Assembly (NCBI GenBank): GCA_943735955.1 | Contig: OX030957.1 | Location: forward strand, 12,025,017 to 12,089,016 | Length of the DNA stretch: 64,000 nt | Source: Piscicola geometra | Lineage: Eukaryota; Annelida; Clitellata; Hirudinida; Piscicolidae | Direction: 5' to 3' | Part shown: one piece after another, positions 47,700-57,985 of the stretch | How positions within the stretch are numbered: position 1 is the stretch's first letter | Layout: every line of letters starts with the position of its first letter | Made by a program: the position numbers and the translations under genes | The notes under the pieces: model-generated | The model's input: the letters and a program-made list of their open reading frames with translations, nothing else | The model's database searches: none | Told to the model about the DNA's origin: nothing

Positions 47700-48270
47700 C
47701 TGTATTACTGCATAGTGTCCTTAAAAAAGGACACTCAATAAAACACAGTTTTTGGAAATAATATTACATGTAAAATGAAATTTATTTTAAAATAAGATAT
47801 AAGAATGGATAACAATAAAATAATATTATAAATTATGAATGGTAGACATTAAATAAAATTATAACTAACTTTTTTTCATGAGCCATGACAAAAACACAAA
47901 AAATTTAGTTATCGCCTTGAAAAATCAGAATATCGAAACAATTTATCAATTTCAAATCACAAAAATTTTTTTTAACAAAGACTTCAGTTTATATAGGACA
48001 GGATTAATTGCAAAGATAATAAATATAATCAAGATAACTATTATAAAAAAAACTTTTTATTGCTGTCCTTAAAAAAGGACAGTATGCGTTAATGGGTTAA
48101 ACTCCTCCGCATTTTGATTGACGTTTGCTTTTTTTTAAAGTTTAAAGCGAATAATAAAAGAAATACATATAAACTTTTTATTTTTAAATAATTCAAATGT
48201 GATATATATTTAAAACTTATTTTTTTATATTTATTACTTTCATTAAGAAGAGCGATTAATTGAACGGAAA

Positions 48271-48360
48271 TTTTGAGAACAATATAATTTAGCAACGAAT
48301 TATTGAGAACAATATAATTTAGCAACGAATTATTGAGAACAACATAATTTAGCAACGAAT
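48271..48360. repeat. 30-bp tandem repeat, three units
   Basis: Three units ending AATATAATTTAGCAACGAAT (48271-48300, 48301-48330, 48331-48360), the third with one C for T. The minus-strand open frame across it simply repeats its translation. Confidence 0.93.
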
Positions 48361-48767
48361 TACCCAAAAAGTAAAGACATATAACTAAAAAAAAGCTATA
48401 CACAAACCCTAAAAGTTCTCGTTTTCAAAAAAAATGTGGGAAGAGTTTAGCGAGCATGAACTATATGATCGGCTGATAGAAAAGTGTTACCATACAGTTT
48501 GGCAAAAACTAAATGGTTTAAGCACGAATTCAAAGATAATTGCTTCCTACTATCGTCAAAGTTTCGAATAGCTTCATTGTTTAGCTTAATTCATAGTAAG
48601 CTTAATATTATCCATGTTTTTAAGTCTAGATATATATATATAACTAAATTTCTAAATAATAATTTCCAATTTTTAAAATTTCAAGTGAATTATAAATTAC
48701 TCTATTTTTTTAAATTGTCAAAAATTATAAAAACTAAAAGTAGAATACAGTAAGTTTTTTGGTTCTA

Positions 48768-49150
48768 GGCTAAAAAGTTTTCGAATAAAAAGTCTTTAAA
48801 GATAAAAGTCTCAAGAATAAAAGTCTAAAAGATAAAAAGTTTTAAGAATAAAAAGTTTTCAGGAAAAAAATCTTCAAGAATAAAATTTTAAATTTGGCTG
48901 TTGATTCGTCACTTCAAAGCATAAAAAAATTTATGGTTCTCGATTGTGGTTATAAAAAGTCTTCAAGGAAATAATCTTTATGGAAAAATATTTGAATAAT
49001 ACATGATCCTTAAAAATTAAGAAATAAAATGTAATACTTTTATCTAATGTTTGCTCTATTTTTTTCGTTCAATCTCGAAATAGCATTTGAATAAATTTTA
49101 CTTCACTGTTGTTGATTTTTCACTTTAATCATTAAATTTTTTTACGAGAC
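48768..49150 (+). mobile_element. Degenerate relative of the foldback element
   Basis: 48768-48885 holds about seven poor 16-bp units (AATAAAAAGTCTTTAAAG, GATAAAAAGTTTTAAG, AATAAAAAGTTTTCAG). 48885-49145 matches the foldback loop at 4346-4739: ATGATCCTTAAAAATTAAG, AATACTTTTATCTAATGTTT, TTCAATCTCGAAATAGCATT and TTGAATAAATTTTACTT. No second arm is seen. Confidence 0.6.
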
Positions 49151-49304
49151 GTAACCTCTGTAGCCTGAAATATGTTCAGCAAAAAATGTGTTTAGAAAGT
49201 CTCCAAAAAAGTTCAGGGAGGACATAAAAGATTCAGACAAAGGAAAGATATGAGAACAATATAGTGGAGTGGACAGGGATTTAGCTCAACGACTGGGTTA
49301 TAGA

Positions 49305-49434
49305 GGAATGCACACGAAAGAAAGCACACTGCATGTGTTAAATGCACATTTGATTTTGGGTTGTAGATAAACTACACACGAAAGAAAGCGCGCTGCATGT
49401 GTTAAATGCACATTTTATTTTTGCCTTTTAAAAA
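49305..49434 (+). repeat. ~66-bp tandem duplication
   Basis: Two units containing CACACGAAAGAAAGC-C-CTG, CATGTGTTAAATGCACATTT and GTAGATAAACTACA. A reverse-complement copy (AAATGTGCATTTACCACATG to TTTCGTGTGCAGTTTATCTA) lies at 52557-52612. Confidence 0.8.
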
Positions 49435-49559
49435 TTGATATTTTATTTTATTGATACTGATATTTTTAAAATATCAAATTCCTAATGTTTAAAGCAAAAC
49501 CTAAATATTAAAAATTCAGTTTATGTACTTTTATTGTCTTTCACTTTTACTATTTCGTC

Positions 49560-50200
49560 TCATTTTCGTTATAGAAGTATCAATCAATCAATCAATCAAT
49601 CAAATAGATTTCTATAGCGCTCTTTCTTCAAATTCAAGAGTGCTCGTGAATGAATTTGCTAAACAGATATGTCTTCAGATCCTTACGAAAAGTAAATAAT
49701 GATTTAGAATAGTTAAATGAGGAGGTAATGAGTTCCAAATATATGGACCTGCATAATGGAAAGAACGTTTAGCAAAAGAGTTATTAATGGAAGGGATGAA
49801 ATAATGATTTTGAGTGGATGATCCTAAATTACTTCTATGAGGGTGAGTTATTAATGATTTGAGGTATATTGGGGATACTGGAGAGTTTTTTAATTTAAAC
49901 ATAAAAACACAGATTTTAAATATAATCCTAAATTTGATGGGGAGCCAATGTAATAAGATAAGAGAGGGTGTAATGTGGTGATAAATAGGAGTACGGCTAA
50001 CGACTCTAGCTGCATAATTAAATACTTTATTTTATGGTTTTAAAGTAGATTCAGGTAAATTATAATAGAGTGAGTTACAATAGTCAATTCGAGATAAAAC
50101 AAGTGCAGAGACTAACATCTTTAAAGAAGGGTCATCTAAGTAAGGTAATAATTGTCTGATACGTCTGAGATGAAAATAGCAAGATTTAGTGACTGATAAA
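49560..50200 (-). pseudogene. LINE C: C-terminal reverse transcriptase fragment with tetramer tail
   Basis: Minus strand from about 50190: VSALVLSRIDYCNSLYYNLP, NYAARVVSRTPIYHHITPSL, LLHWLPIKFRIIFKICVFMF, then SPIYLKSLITHPHRSNLGSS and the terminal SFHYAGPYIWNSLPPHL, the conserved C-terminus of CR1/L2-type ORF2. One stop lies near 50040. The 3' end (GAGCGCTATAGAAATCTATTTGA in reverse) is followed by six ATTG units at 49583-49607. 5'-truncated. Confidence 0.88.
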
Positions 50201-50234
50201 CAAAATCATAAACGGTTAAAAGCGGCGGCCATGA

Positions 50235-50730
50235 TGGCTGCTGCTAACCATAACCGCTATTAATGATTTATTTGAGAATCTTTCAGCTTGTTTTGTTCCT
50301 TCACATATTCTAAAAGGTGGAACAAATTATCTATATGTTTGGCAAGAAGATTCGAGAAAAGGGTGATTGGAGGGCAGATGGTTATAGATGGCGGCAGTAT
50401 GGGAGCCGAAAGTATGGAGAAAGAATAATCAGGAAAACATACTTTAAAGTGTTTGTTGGTCCTAACAGCACGTCAGGTGACTTCATTCGTATAGCATACA
50501 CTCGTCCAGATAAGCCAAATTCTGTCGTCATCGAATATAAAAGAAACGAATTGATTGCTGTTCAATTCCCTCACGGCAATGCAAAATACTCAATCAAGAA
50601 TTACGTTCGTACGCAACCGCATGTTCTGCGAGACATCGAGTCTAATTCGTCTTCTGCACCTTCTCGTCTCTACCAGACACTTCTCAGTTCCGGTGCTAAT
50701 GAAGTCAACCAAGCAACAGCTGTTCCTTGA
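50235..50730 (+). pseudogene. Gene with a zinc-less WRKY-like domain, one frameshift
   Basis: Frame 1 (50235-50360) reads INDLFENLSACFVPSHILKG and NYLYVWQEDSR; an extra A in the A run at 50357-50360 shifts it to the main frame, which continues KGDWRADGYRWRQYGSRKYG, TYFKVFVGPNSTSG, FIRIAYTRPDKPNSVVIEYK, HGNAKYSIKNYVRTQPHVLR and ends ANEVNQATAVP (TGA at 50728-50730). DGYRWRQYG followed by TYFKV, R-A-T/PDKPNSVV-EYK lines up with the plant WRKY domain (DGYRWRKYGQK ... YYKC ... AVVTTYEG), but the CxC/HxH zinc ligands are replaced (Val, Asn, Arg-Asn). I infer a DNA-binding fold of the WRKY-GCM1 group. A single long exon, GC-rich codons and a frameshift suggest a retrocopy, a young pseudogene, or a sequencing error in an intact gene. 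Confidence 0.6.
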
Positions 50731-51300
50731 ACAACCACCTTTCAAACACCACCAAACAAGACACAGGAATCAATCGTCAATTTGTAAAATAAACGGTTTT
50801 GGGTATAATATATTAAAATTTGAAAATCTTAAGTCTAAATAAAAATTTACATTTAATTAATTAGAATGTTTTTTGTGCGAATGTTGGTTGTTTTGAATCT
50901 GTCGAGGAATGGCCGCAGCAGACCAAGATGGCCGCAGGGAATCAAGTGAGCTGCGACATAAAGAAGAAAACCTTCCATAGCAGCAGCAGTACCAGCGTTG
51001 GCAAGGACTTCTCCTTCACCCTCTATCGCAGCCTCGGCACCAGTGGCAAGACAGAAAATTGACAAGAATGATGATTGTGTTTTATGGTTTTGACTCAAAA
51101 ACTTTTGAGAATGATGTGGTGATGATTGTGCTGTTGTATGAGTGTTGGTACTGTAGTGATGATTGAATTTTTTTGGTGGTGATAGTGATTTTTTGGCGGT
51201 GATTATCATGGTGGTGTGGGTGAGGTTGGATTATTGAGGTTGATTGTTTTTTTATATTTAAATTGATATATATACATATATTGGTAGTGGTCTAAAAACC
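50731..51300. other. Downstream region with a GC-rich patch at 50880-51060
   Basis: AATAAA near 50787 may end the WRKY-like transcript. The patch contains two ATGGCCGCAG phrases and codes on the minus strand for FCLATGAEAAIEGEGEVLAN and VAAHLIPCGHLGLLRPFLDR, and on the plus strand for short open runs. It may be an exon or a 5' UTR island (AAGATGGCCGC resembles a YY1 site). Neither strand can be chosen. GGTGGTGATGATTG-type simple repeats follow to 51230. Confidence 0.35.
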
Positions 51301-51314
51301 GTTTTATTGAACAA

Positions 51315-51395
51315 ATTTATTTGAAGAGCGCTTTTGTTCACTTAGTAAAGGGCGCAATACAAATCTTTAGTGATTGATTGGTCAATGTCACTTCC
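51315..51395 (+). mobile_element. CR1-type 3' end with ATTG tail
   Basis: AGCGCTTTTGTTCACTTAGT then AAAGGGCGCAATACAAATC and TTAGTGATTGATTGG. Nearly the same sequence is at 59544-59612. It is the non-coding terminus of a LINE or its SINE partner. Confidence 0.65.
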
Positions 51396-52168
51396 TGCCT
51401 CATCCAAATTGATATTTGTGAGGTATTTTTTTGTGGCTGTTCCATACCAACAAATGCCTGTGATTGATTGATTGATATAGTATGTGATTTAAACTCTAAC
51501 TTGAATAACTCCCACCTCTCAAACACCACCCAAATAGACGAAAGAATCCACCGCCAGTGTCACTTCCTGATTCCAATATGCTTTGATTGGTATAAATTGA
51601 CTGAAATAAATTGTTATATTCAAATATTTGAATAGTAATCTTAAATCGGTTAAATAAATTGTTATGTTTTAAAATCAGTTAAATAAATTGTTATGTTTTA
51701 AAATCAGCTAAATAAATTGTTATATTTTAAAATCAGTTAAATAAATTGTTATGTTAGAAAATCAGTTAAATAAATTGTTCTGTTTTAACTTTTTTTCAAT
51801 TTTTCAAAATTTTTATACATTTTTGTATAATTTTAAAATTAAAAAAATATTTTTATCGGTTTCTGCAAATAATTAAATAAATTTTAATATTTTACTTTTT
51901 TCCAATCTTTCTGCTTTTTACCCCATCAATCCGCAGGGTTTACTTTGGAAATCGTACTCATAATTTATGCAAATGAGATTAACGATTGACTTAGACAAAA
52001 TTCCTATGTTTAAATCGCTGTATGGTTATAAAACGGTATTGCTAACACGCAAAATAAAATACTTTAAATTAATAAGATTTTTTCTCCTATTAGTTTAGTT
52101 ATGAGAGTTAAAAACCACGTAGATCTTTTGACTTATTTTCATGTGATAATTTTAATTTCAATGTGAAC

Positions 52169-52430
52169 AGATTTGACATTACTGAGTAAAATTATTATTA
52201 ATTACTCAAAAAAGTATTCATAAAAGAAGTAAAAAAGCCTTATTTATTGTTCATTTAACGATATTACTCGCTTCAGATAGTTTGCCGAAATATATACCAG
52301 ATTTGACATTACTGAGTAAAATTATTATTAATTACTCAAAAAATTATTCGTAAAAGAAGAAAAGAAGCATTTATTGTTCATTTTACGATATATCTCGCCT
52401 CGGATAGTTTGCCGAAATCTGAAATAACAC
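52169..52430 (+). repeat. ~130-bp tandem duplication
   Basis: Two copies of AGATTTGACATTACTGAGTA to AGTTTGCCGAAAT (52169-52300; 52301-52420). The end of the second copy (GGCCGCTTCTTGTTATTG, ATATATCTCGCC) has a reverse-complement relative at 58200-58280. Confidence 0.85.
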
Positions 52431-52739
52431 GGCCGCTTCTTGTTATTGTTAGAAACCAACAATCAGCTGATTCAAGAAATAAATAAACATTGCCATCAGC
52501 TGTTTTTATAGTACAATTTCCAAAGTATCCCAATCCGCAGAATATAACGTGCAAAATTAAATGTGCATTTACCACATGCTGTGCGCTTTCTTTCGTGTGC
52601 AGTTTATCTACAACCTTGATTTTGCACGTTATATTCAGCGGATTGATGGGGTAAAAGCAGAAAGGTTTTAAAAAAGTAAAATATACAAATTTATTTAATT
52701 ATTTGCAGAAACCTATCAAAATATTTTTTAATTCTAAGA

Positions 52740-52855
52740 TTATTTGAAAAATGTACACAAATTTTGAAAAATGTATACAAATTTTGAAAAATGTATACAA
52801 ATTTTGAAAAATGTATACAAATTTTGAAAAATGTATACAAATTTTGAAAAATGGA
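52740..52855 (+). repeat. 20-bp tandem repeat TTGAAAAATGTATACAAATT
   Basis: About five nearly perfect units inside the foldback structure's right half. Confidence 0.93.
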
Positions 52856-53122
52856 AAATAAGTTGAAACATTTAATTTAAAATATGATTTAAAACAAATA
52901 TTTATTTAACTGATTTTAAAACATAAAAATTTATTTGACTGATTTTAAAACATAAAAAATTATTTAACTGAATAACAATTTATTCCATCGATTTAAGATT
53001 ACTATTTAAATATTTAAATAGAAAAATTTATTTCAGTCAATTTATAACAATCAAAGCAGATTGGAATCAGGAATTGACACTGACGGTGGATTCTTTCGTA
53101 TATTTGGGGGGTGTTTGAGAGG

Positions 53123-53740
53123 TTTGCATTTGACTCGTCGCAACATAAACTCGTCGCGAAAATTTTTTTTTTTTTTTTTTTTGAATAAATATGATTATAA
53201 AAACTTATTAGTAGTGAAATTAAAAATTTACTCGCCGAAACAGGCTAAATGTAGCCTAACGTACGAAACAGGCTAAATGTAGGCTAAAAAACACGAAATT
53301 TATTCTTATTATTTTTTTTATAATTTTGTGAATAAATATGATTATAAAATCTTATTAATAGTGGAATTAAAAATTTACTCGTCGAAACAGGCTAAATGTA
53401 GCCTAACTTTTTTTTCGCGACGAGTTTTTAGCTTACATTCAGCCTGTTTCGTACGTTAGGCTGCATTTAGCCTGTTTCGATTAATAAATTTTTAATTTCA
53501 CTATTAATAAGTTTTTATAATCATATTTATTCACACAATTTAATTTTTTTAAAAATTTCGCGTTGAGTTTTTAGCTTACATTTAGCCTGTTTCGTACGTT
53601 AGGCTACATTAGCCTGTTTCGACGAGTAAATTTTCAATTTCACTATTAATAAGTTTTTATAATCATATTTATTCACAAAATAAAAAAAGATATAAAAATT
53701 TTCGCGACGAGTTCATGTTGCGACGAGTCCAATGCAATTC
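53123..53740. mobile_element. 618-bp MITE with terminal and internal inverted repeats, 10-bp target duplication
   Basis: Flanked by GTTTGAGAGG at 53113-53122 and 53741-53750. Ends: TTTGCATTTGACTCGTCGCA with ACATAAACTCGTCGCGAAAA, and in reverse TTTTCGCGACGAGTTCATGT with TGCGACGAGTCCAATGCAA. Inside, TTACTCG-CGAAACAGGCTAA and TTAGCCTGTTTCG blocks alternate orientation, so it folds on itself several times. The uninterrupted site is preserved in the opposite foldback arm at about 51505-51525, with one copy of the 10-bp site. A 9-10 bp duplication suggests Mutator-like mobilisation (inference). Confidence 0.88.
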
Positions 53741-53861
53741 GTTTGAGAGGTGGGAGTTATTCAAGTTAGAGTTTAAATCACAAACTCAATCAATCAATCA
53801 ATCAATGACAGGCATTTGTTGGTATGGAACAGCCACAAAAAACAAATTGCAGTCGATTCAC

Positions 53862-54042
53862 CCCTTAACCGATTCACCCCTTAACCGATTCACCCCATAA
53901 CCGATTCACCCCTTAACCGATTTACCCCATAACCGATTCACCCCATAACCGATTTACCCCATAACCGATTCACCCCTTAACCGATTTACCCCATAACCGA
54001 TTCACCCCATAACCGATTCACCCTTCAACCAATTCACCCCTT
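53862..54042 (+). repeat. 16-bp minisatellite GATTCACCCCTTAACC
   Basis: About eleven units alternating CCCCTTAACC and CCCCATAACC. The motif GGGGTGGATCGG at 60131 may be a reverse remnant. Confidence 0.93.
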
Positions 54043-54059
54043 AAAATAGCTTAAAACGG

Positions 54060-56785
54060 AGTTTTTTTTAAATGAAAATATTAATAGAAAATAAAATTTT
54101 AAATATAAAATTTTTTTAAATATAAAATAAATGTTTAAATATAAAATAAAATTTTAAATATAAAATAAAATTTTAAATATAAAATAAAATTTTAAATATG
54201 AAATAAAATTTTAAATATAAAATAAAATTTTAAATATAAAATAAAATTTTAAATATAAAATAAAATTTTAAATATAAAATAAAATTTTAAATATAAAATA
54301 AAATTTTAAATATAAAATAAAATTTTAAATATAAAATAAAATTTTAAATATAAAATAAAATTTTAAATATAAAATAAAATTTTAAATATAAAATAAAATT
54401 TTAAATATAAAATAAAATTTTAAATATAAAATAAAATTTTAAATATAAAATAAAATTTTAAATATAAAATAAAATTTTAAATATAAAATAAAATTTTAAA
54501 TATAAAATAAAATTTTAAATATAAAATAAAATTTTAAATATAAAATAAAATTTTAAATATAAAATAAAATTGTAAATATAAAATAAAATTGTAAATATAA
54601 AATAAAATTGTAAATATAAAATAAAATTTTAAATATAAAACAAAATTTTAAATATAAAATAAAATTTTAAATATAAAATAAAATTGTGAATATAAAATAA
54701 AATTGTAAATATAAAATAAAATTGTAAATATAAATTAAAATGTTAAATATAAAATAAAATTTTAAATATAAAATAAAATTTTAAATATAAAATAAAATTT
54801 TAAATATAAAATATAATTGTGAATATAAAATATAATTGTAAATATAAAATAAAATTTTAAATATAAAATAACATTTTAAATATAAAATAAAATTTTAAAT
54901 ACAAAATAAAATTTTAAATATAAAATAAAATTTTAAATATAAAATAAAATTTAAATATAAAATACAATTTTAAATATAAAATAAAATTTTAAATATAAAT
55001 CAAAATTTTAAATATAAAATAAAATTTTAAATAGAAAAGAAAATTTTAAATATAAAATAAAATTTTAAATATAAAATAAAATTTTAAATAGAAAATAAAA
55101 TTTTAAATATGAAATAAAATTTTTAATAGAAAATAAAATTTTAAATATAAAATAAAATTATAAAGATAAAATTTTAAAGATAAAATAACATTTTAAAGAT
55201 AAAATAAAATTTCAAATATAGTATAAAATTTTAAATATAAAATAAAATGTTAAATATAAAATAAAATTTTTAATAGAAAATAAAATTTTAAATACAAAAT
55301 AAAATGTTAAATATAAAATAAAATTTTAAATATAAAATAAAATTTTGAATATAAAATAAAATTTCAAAAATAAAACAAAATTTTAAATATAAAATAAAAT
55401 TTTAAATATAAAATAAAATTTTAAATATAAAATCAAATTTTAAATATAAAATAAAATTTTAAATATAAAATCAAATTTTAAATATAAAATAAAATTTTAA
55501 ATATAAAATAAAATTTTAAATATAAAATAAAATTTTAAATATAAAATTTTAAATATAAAATAAAATTTTAAATATAAAATTTTAAATATAAAATAAAATT
55601 TTAAATATAAAATAAAATTTTAAATATAAAATAAAATTTTAAATATAAAATAAAATTTTAAATATAAAATAAAATTTTAAATATAAAATTTTAAATATAA
55701 AATAAAATTTTAAATATAAAATAAAATTTTAAATATAAAATAAAATTTTAAATATAAAATAAAATTTTAAATATAAAATAAAATTTTAAATATAAAATTT
55801 TAAATATAAAATAAAATTTTAAATATAAAATAAAATTTTAAATATAAAATTTTAAATATAAAATAAAATTTTAAATATAAAATAAAATTTTAAATATAAA
55901 ATTTTAAATATAAAATAAAATTTTAAATATAAAATAAAATTTTAAATATAAAATAAAATTTTAAATATAAAATAAAATTTTAAATATAAAATAAAATTTT
56001 AAATATAAAATAAAATTTTAAATATAAAATAAAATTTTAAATATAAAATAAAATTTTAAATATAAAATAAAATTTTAAATATAAAATAAAATTTTAAATA
56101 TAAAATTTTAAATATAAAATAAAATTTTAAATATAAAATAAAATTTTAAATATAAAATAAAATTTTAAATATAAAATAAAATTTTAAATATAAAATAAAA
56201 TTTTAAATATAAAATAAAATGTTAAATATAAAATAAAATTTTAAATATAAAGTAAAATTTTAAATATAAAATAAAATTTTAAATATAAAATAAAATGTTA
56301 AATATAAAATAAACTTTTAAATATAAAATAAAGTTTTAAATATAAAATAAAATTTTAAATATAAAATAAAATTTTAAATATAAAATACAATTTTAAATAT
56401 AAAATACAATTTTAAATATAAAATACAATTTTAAATATAAAATACAATTTTAAATATAAAATAAAATTTTAAATACTAAATAAAATTTTAAATATAAAAT
56501 AAAATTTTAAATATAAAATAAAATTTTAAATATAAAATAAAATTTTAAATATAAAATGAAATTGTAAATATAAAATAAAATTTTAAATATAAAATACAAT
56601 TTTTAATATAAAATAAAATTTTAAATATAAAATACAATTGTAAATATAAAATAAAATTTTAAATATAAAATACATTTTTTAATATAAAATAAAATTTTAA
56701 ATATAAAATAAAATTTTAAATATAAAATAAAATTTTAAATATAAAATAAAATTTTAAATATAAAATTAAATTGTAATTAAAAAAT
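54060..56785 (+). repeat. 19-bp AT-only satellite TTTTAAATATAAAATAAAA
   Basis: About 140 units over 2.7 kb. Single-base variants are scattered, and shortened units (TTTTAAATATAAAA, 14 bp) occur in clusters between 55540 and 56110. It flanks the foldback on one side and unique DNA on the other. No coding capacity. Confidence 0.97.
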
Positions 56786-57034
56786 TAAATTTTAAATATA
56801 AAATAATTTATTAAATTCAAAATACTTTATCAAAACAAAAAATTAAATAAAAATAAATTATTCAACACAAAATAAATTACTAAATACAAGGCACTTTTTT
56901 CAACCAATTCATTTTAGGGTTGTATTTTATGACAGCCTTTGAACAAAATGAACCTTAAAGAATGATTCATTTTAGAATTAATTGAACTTTTTTAGCAAGT
57001 AAAAGCGAAGCATACATTGGTAATTTTTAACATG
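56786..57034. other. Linker between satellite and hAT MITE
   Basis: Decaying satellite units, then AT-rich unique DNA. Confidence 0.4.
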
Positions 57035-57042
57035 GGGCAGAT

Positions 57043-57977
57043 TAGAGACCGACCGAAATTCGGTTCGGTTTCGGTTTCGGCACCGAAATTGCCAATTTTC
57101 TTAGTTTCGGCAATTTCTCGGTTTCGGCCGAATCTAATTTTACAATTTCGGTAATTTTTCGGTTTTGGCCGAAAATAATTTTGTATTTTCGGCTCAATTT
57201 CGGTTTCGGCCGAAATGGATCTCATATTTACTGAAAAACCGAAATTTTTATTTATTTTATTTTTATTTGGATGTCATCAGACTAATTATTCGAATAACAT
57301 ATACAAGCATCTGGAACAACAACCATGTATTTTAAATGTAAGTTAATTGGCATACGTTCAATGATGATATTTAACAAAACTTTTTTTAAGCAAATTCTCT
57401 TTTTTAAAACATTTAAAAAAAATGTTATTGTCAAAAGTAAGTATCTGTATATCCTCAATCGAACTCGAATTAATAAGTTTGGGTTCGATTCTCATCTTTA
57501 TTCGATATCTATTAGATATCGTGGTTAAATTGATTTATGGGTGACATAAGACTAATTGTTCGAATAACATATACAAGCATGTGGAATTCTAGATATCCAT
57601 CTTTTGAAAAACACTATATATAAGTCGAACGAACGAGAATGTCGTTGAATCCTATTTGGAAGTTTTTTTACAAAATGTCAGTCTGACCAAAGCAAAGCCT
57701 GTCAACAACAAAAAATTTTTGTTGTTGAAAAACTTTTATTTTTTTGCTTAAAATATACGCTTGTTTGAATTTACTTATTAAACTGGCATTGTCATCGCTA
57801 AATACTATTTTTTCATTTTAAATAAAAGTTGGAAAAAATTTCGGTTTAATTTCGGTTTCGGCCGAAAATTGATATTCAATTTCGGTTTAATTTCGGTTTC
57901 GGCCGAAAATGGAATTTTAATTTCGGTCTAATTTCGGTCTCGGCCGAAATAAAAATATCTGTTTCGGTCGGTCTCTA
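57043..57977. mobile_element. Non-autonomous hAT MITE (935 bp) with CGGTTTCGGCCGAAA arrays
   Basis: A 16-bp perfect terminal repeat TAGAGACCGACCGAAA at both ends and a perfect 8-bp target duplication GGGCAGAT (57035-57042; 57978-57985). Sub-terminal regions (57056-57215 and 57840-57965) are arrays of TTTCGGTTTCGGCCGAAA-like palindromes, probable transposase binding sites. The centre carries a reverse copy of the dispersed repeat seen at 8380-8545 (TTCGATTCTCATC, ACATATACAAGCATGTGGAA). No transposase is encoded. Confidence 0.93.
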
Positions 57978-57985
57978 GGGCAGAT

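Larger units (their letters stand above)
46301..48096 (-). mobile_element. piggyBac element (1796 bp), structurally complete but internally deleted
   Basis: A 13-bp perfect terminal repeat CCCATTAACGCAT (46301-46313) and ATGCGTTAATGGG (48084-48096), each flanked by TTAA (46297-46300; 48097-48100), the piggyBac target duplication. Sub-terminal palindromes TGTCCTTAAAAAAGGACA occur at about 46433, 47717 and 48063. The transposase is coded on the minus strand in three frames and lacks the middle of the catalytic domain, so the element could move only with a transposase supplied elsewhere. Confidence 0.95.
46242..48506. mobile_element. Inverted-repeat element split by a piggyBac insertion
   Basis: The left arm (TTTGGTAAAACTTTCC, TATCAGCCGATCTATATAAT, TCATGCTCA at 46250-46296) pairs in reverse with 48452-48503 (GAGCATGAACTATATGATCG, GCTGATAGAAAAGTG, TACCATACAGTTTGGC). 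Beyond the piggyBac, ACTCCTCCGCATTTT at 48101 pairs with AAATGTGGGAAGAGTTT at 48432. The left arm is thus continuous once piggyBac and one TTAA are removed. The loop contains three exact-length 30-bp tandem units. No transposase; origin unknown. Confidence 0.75.
51405..53850. repeat. Large imperfect inverted repeat (foldback, ~2.4 kb)
   Basis: The left arm 51405-51800 (GGCTGTTCCATACCAACAAA, TTTAAACTCTAACTTGAATA, CTCCCACCTCTCAAACACC, GAAAGAATCCACCGCCAGTG, then AAATAAATTGTTATGTTTTA units) is matched in reverse by 52875-53122 and 53751-53850. A 618-bp element interrupts the right arm. The inner pair TCTTTCTGCTTTTTACCCCA (51907) and TGGGGTAAAAGCAGAAAGG (52649) extends the symmetry. The loop near 52000-52550 holds two tandem ~130-bp units. 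No transposase is seen. Confidence 0.85.

Noticed and set aside
48089..48403. 104-codon minus-strand ORF with NSLLNYIVLN repeats
   Set aside because: The repeats come from the three 30-bp tandem units in the loop of an inverted-repeat element.
56992..57225. 77-codon ORF with repeated RPKPKNYR/AETE motifs
   Set aside because: Reads the CGGTTTCGGCCGAAA sub-terminal array of the hAT MITE.
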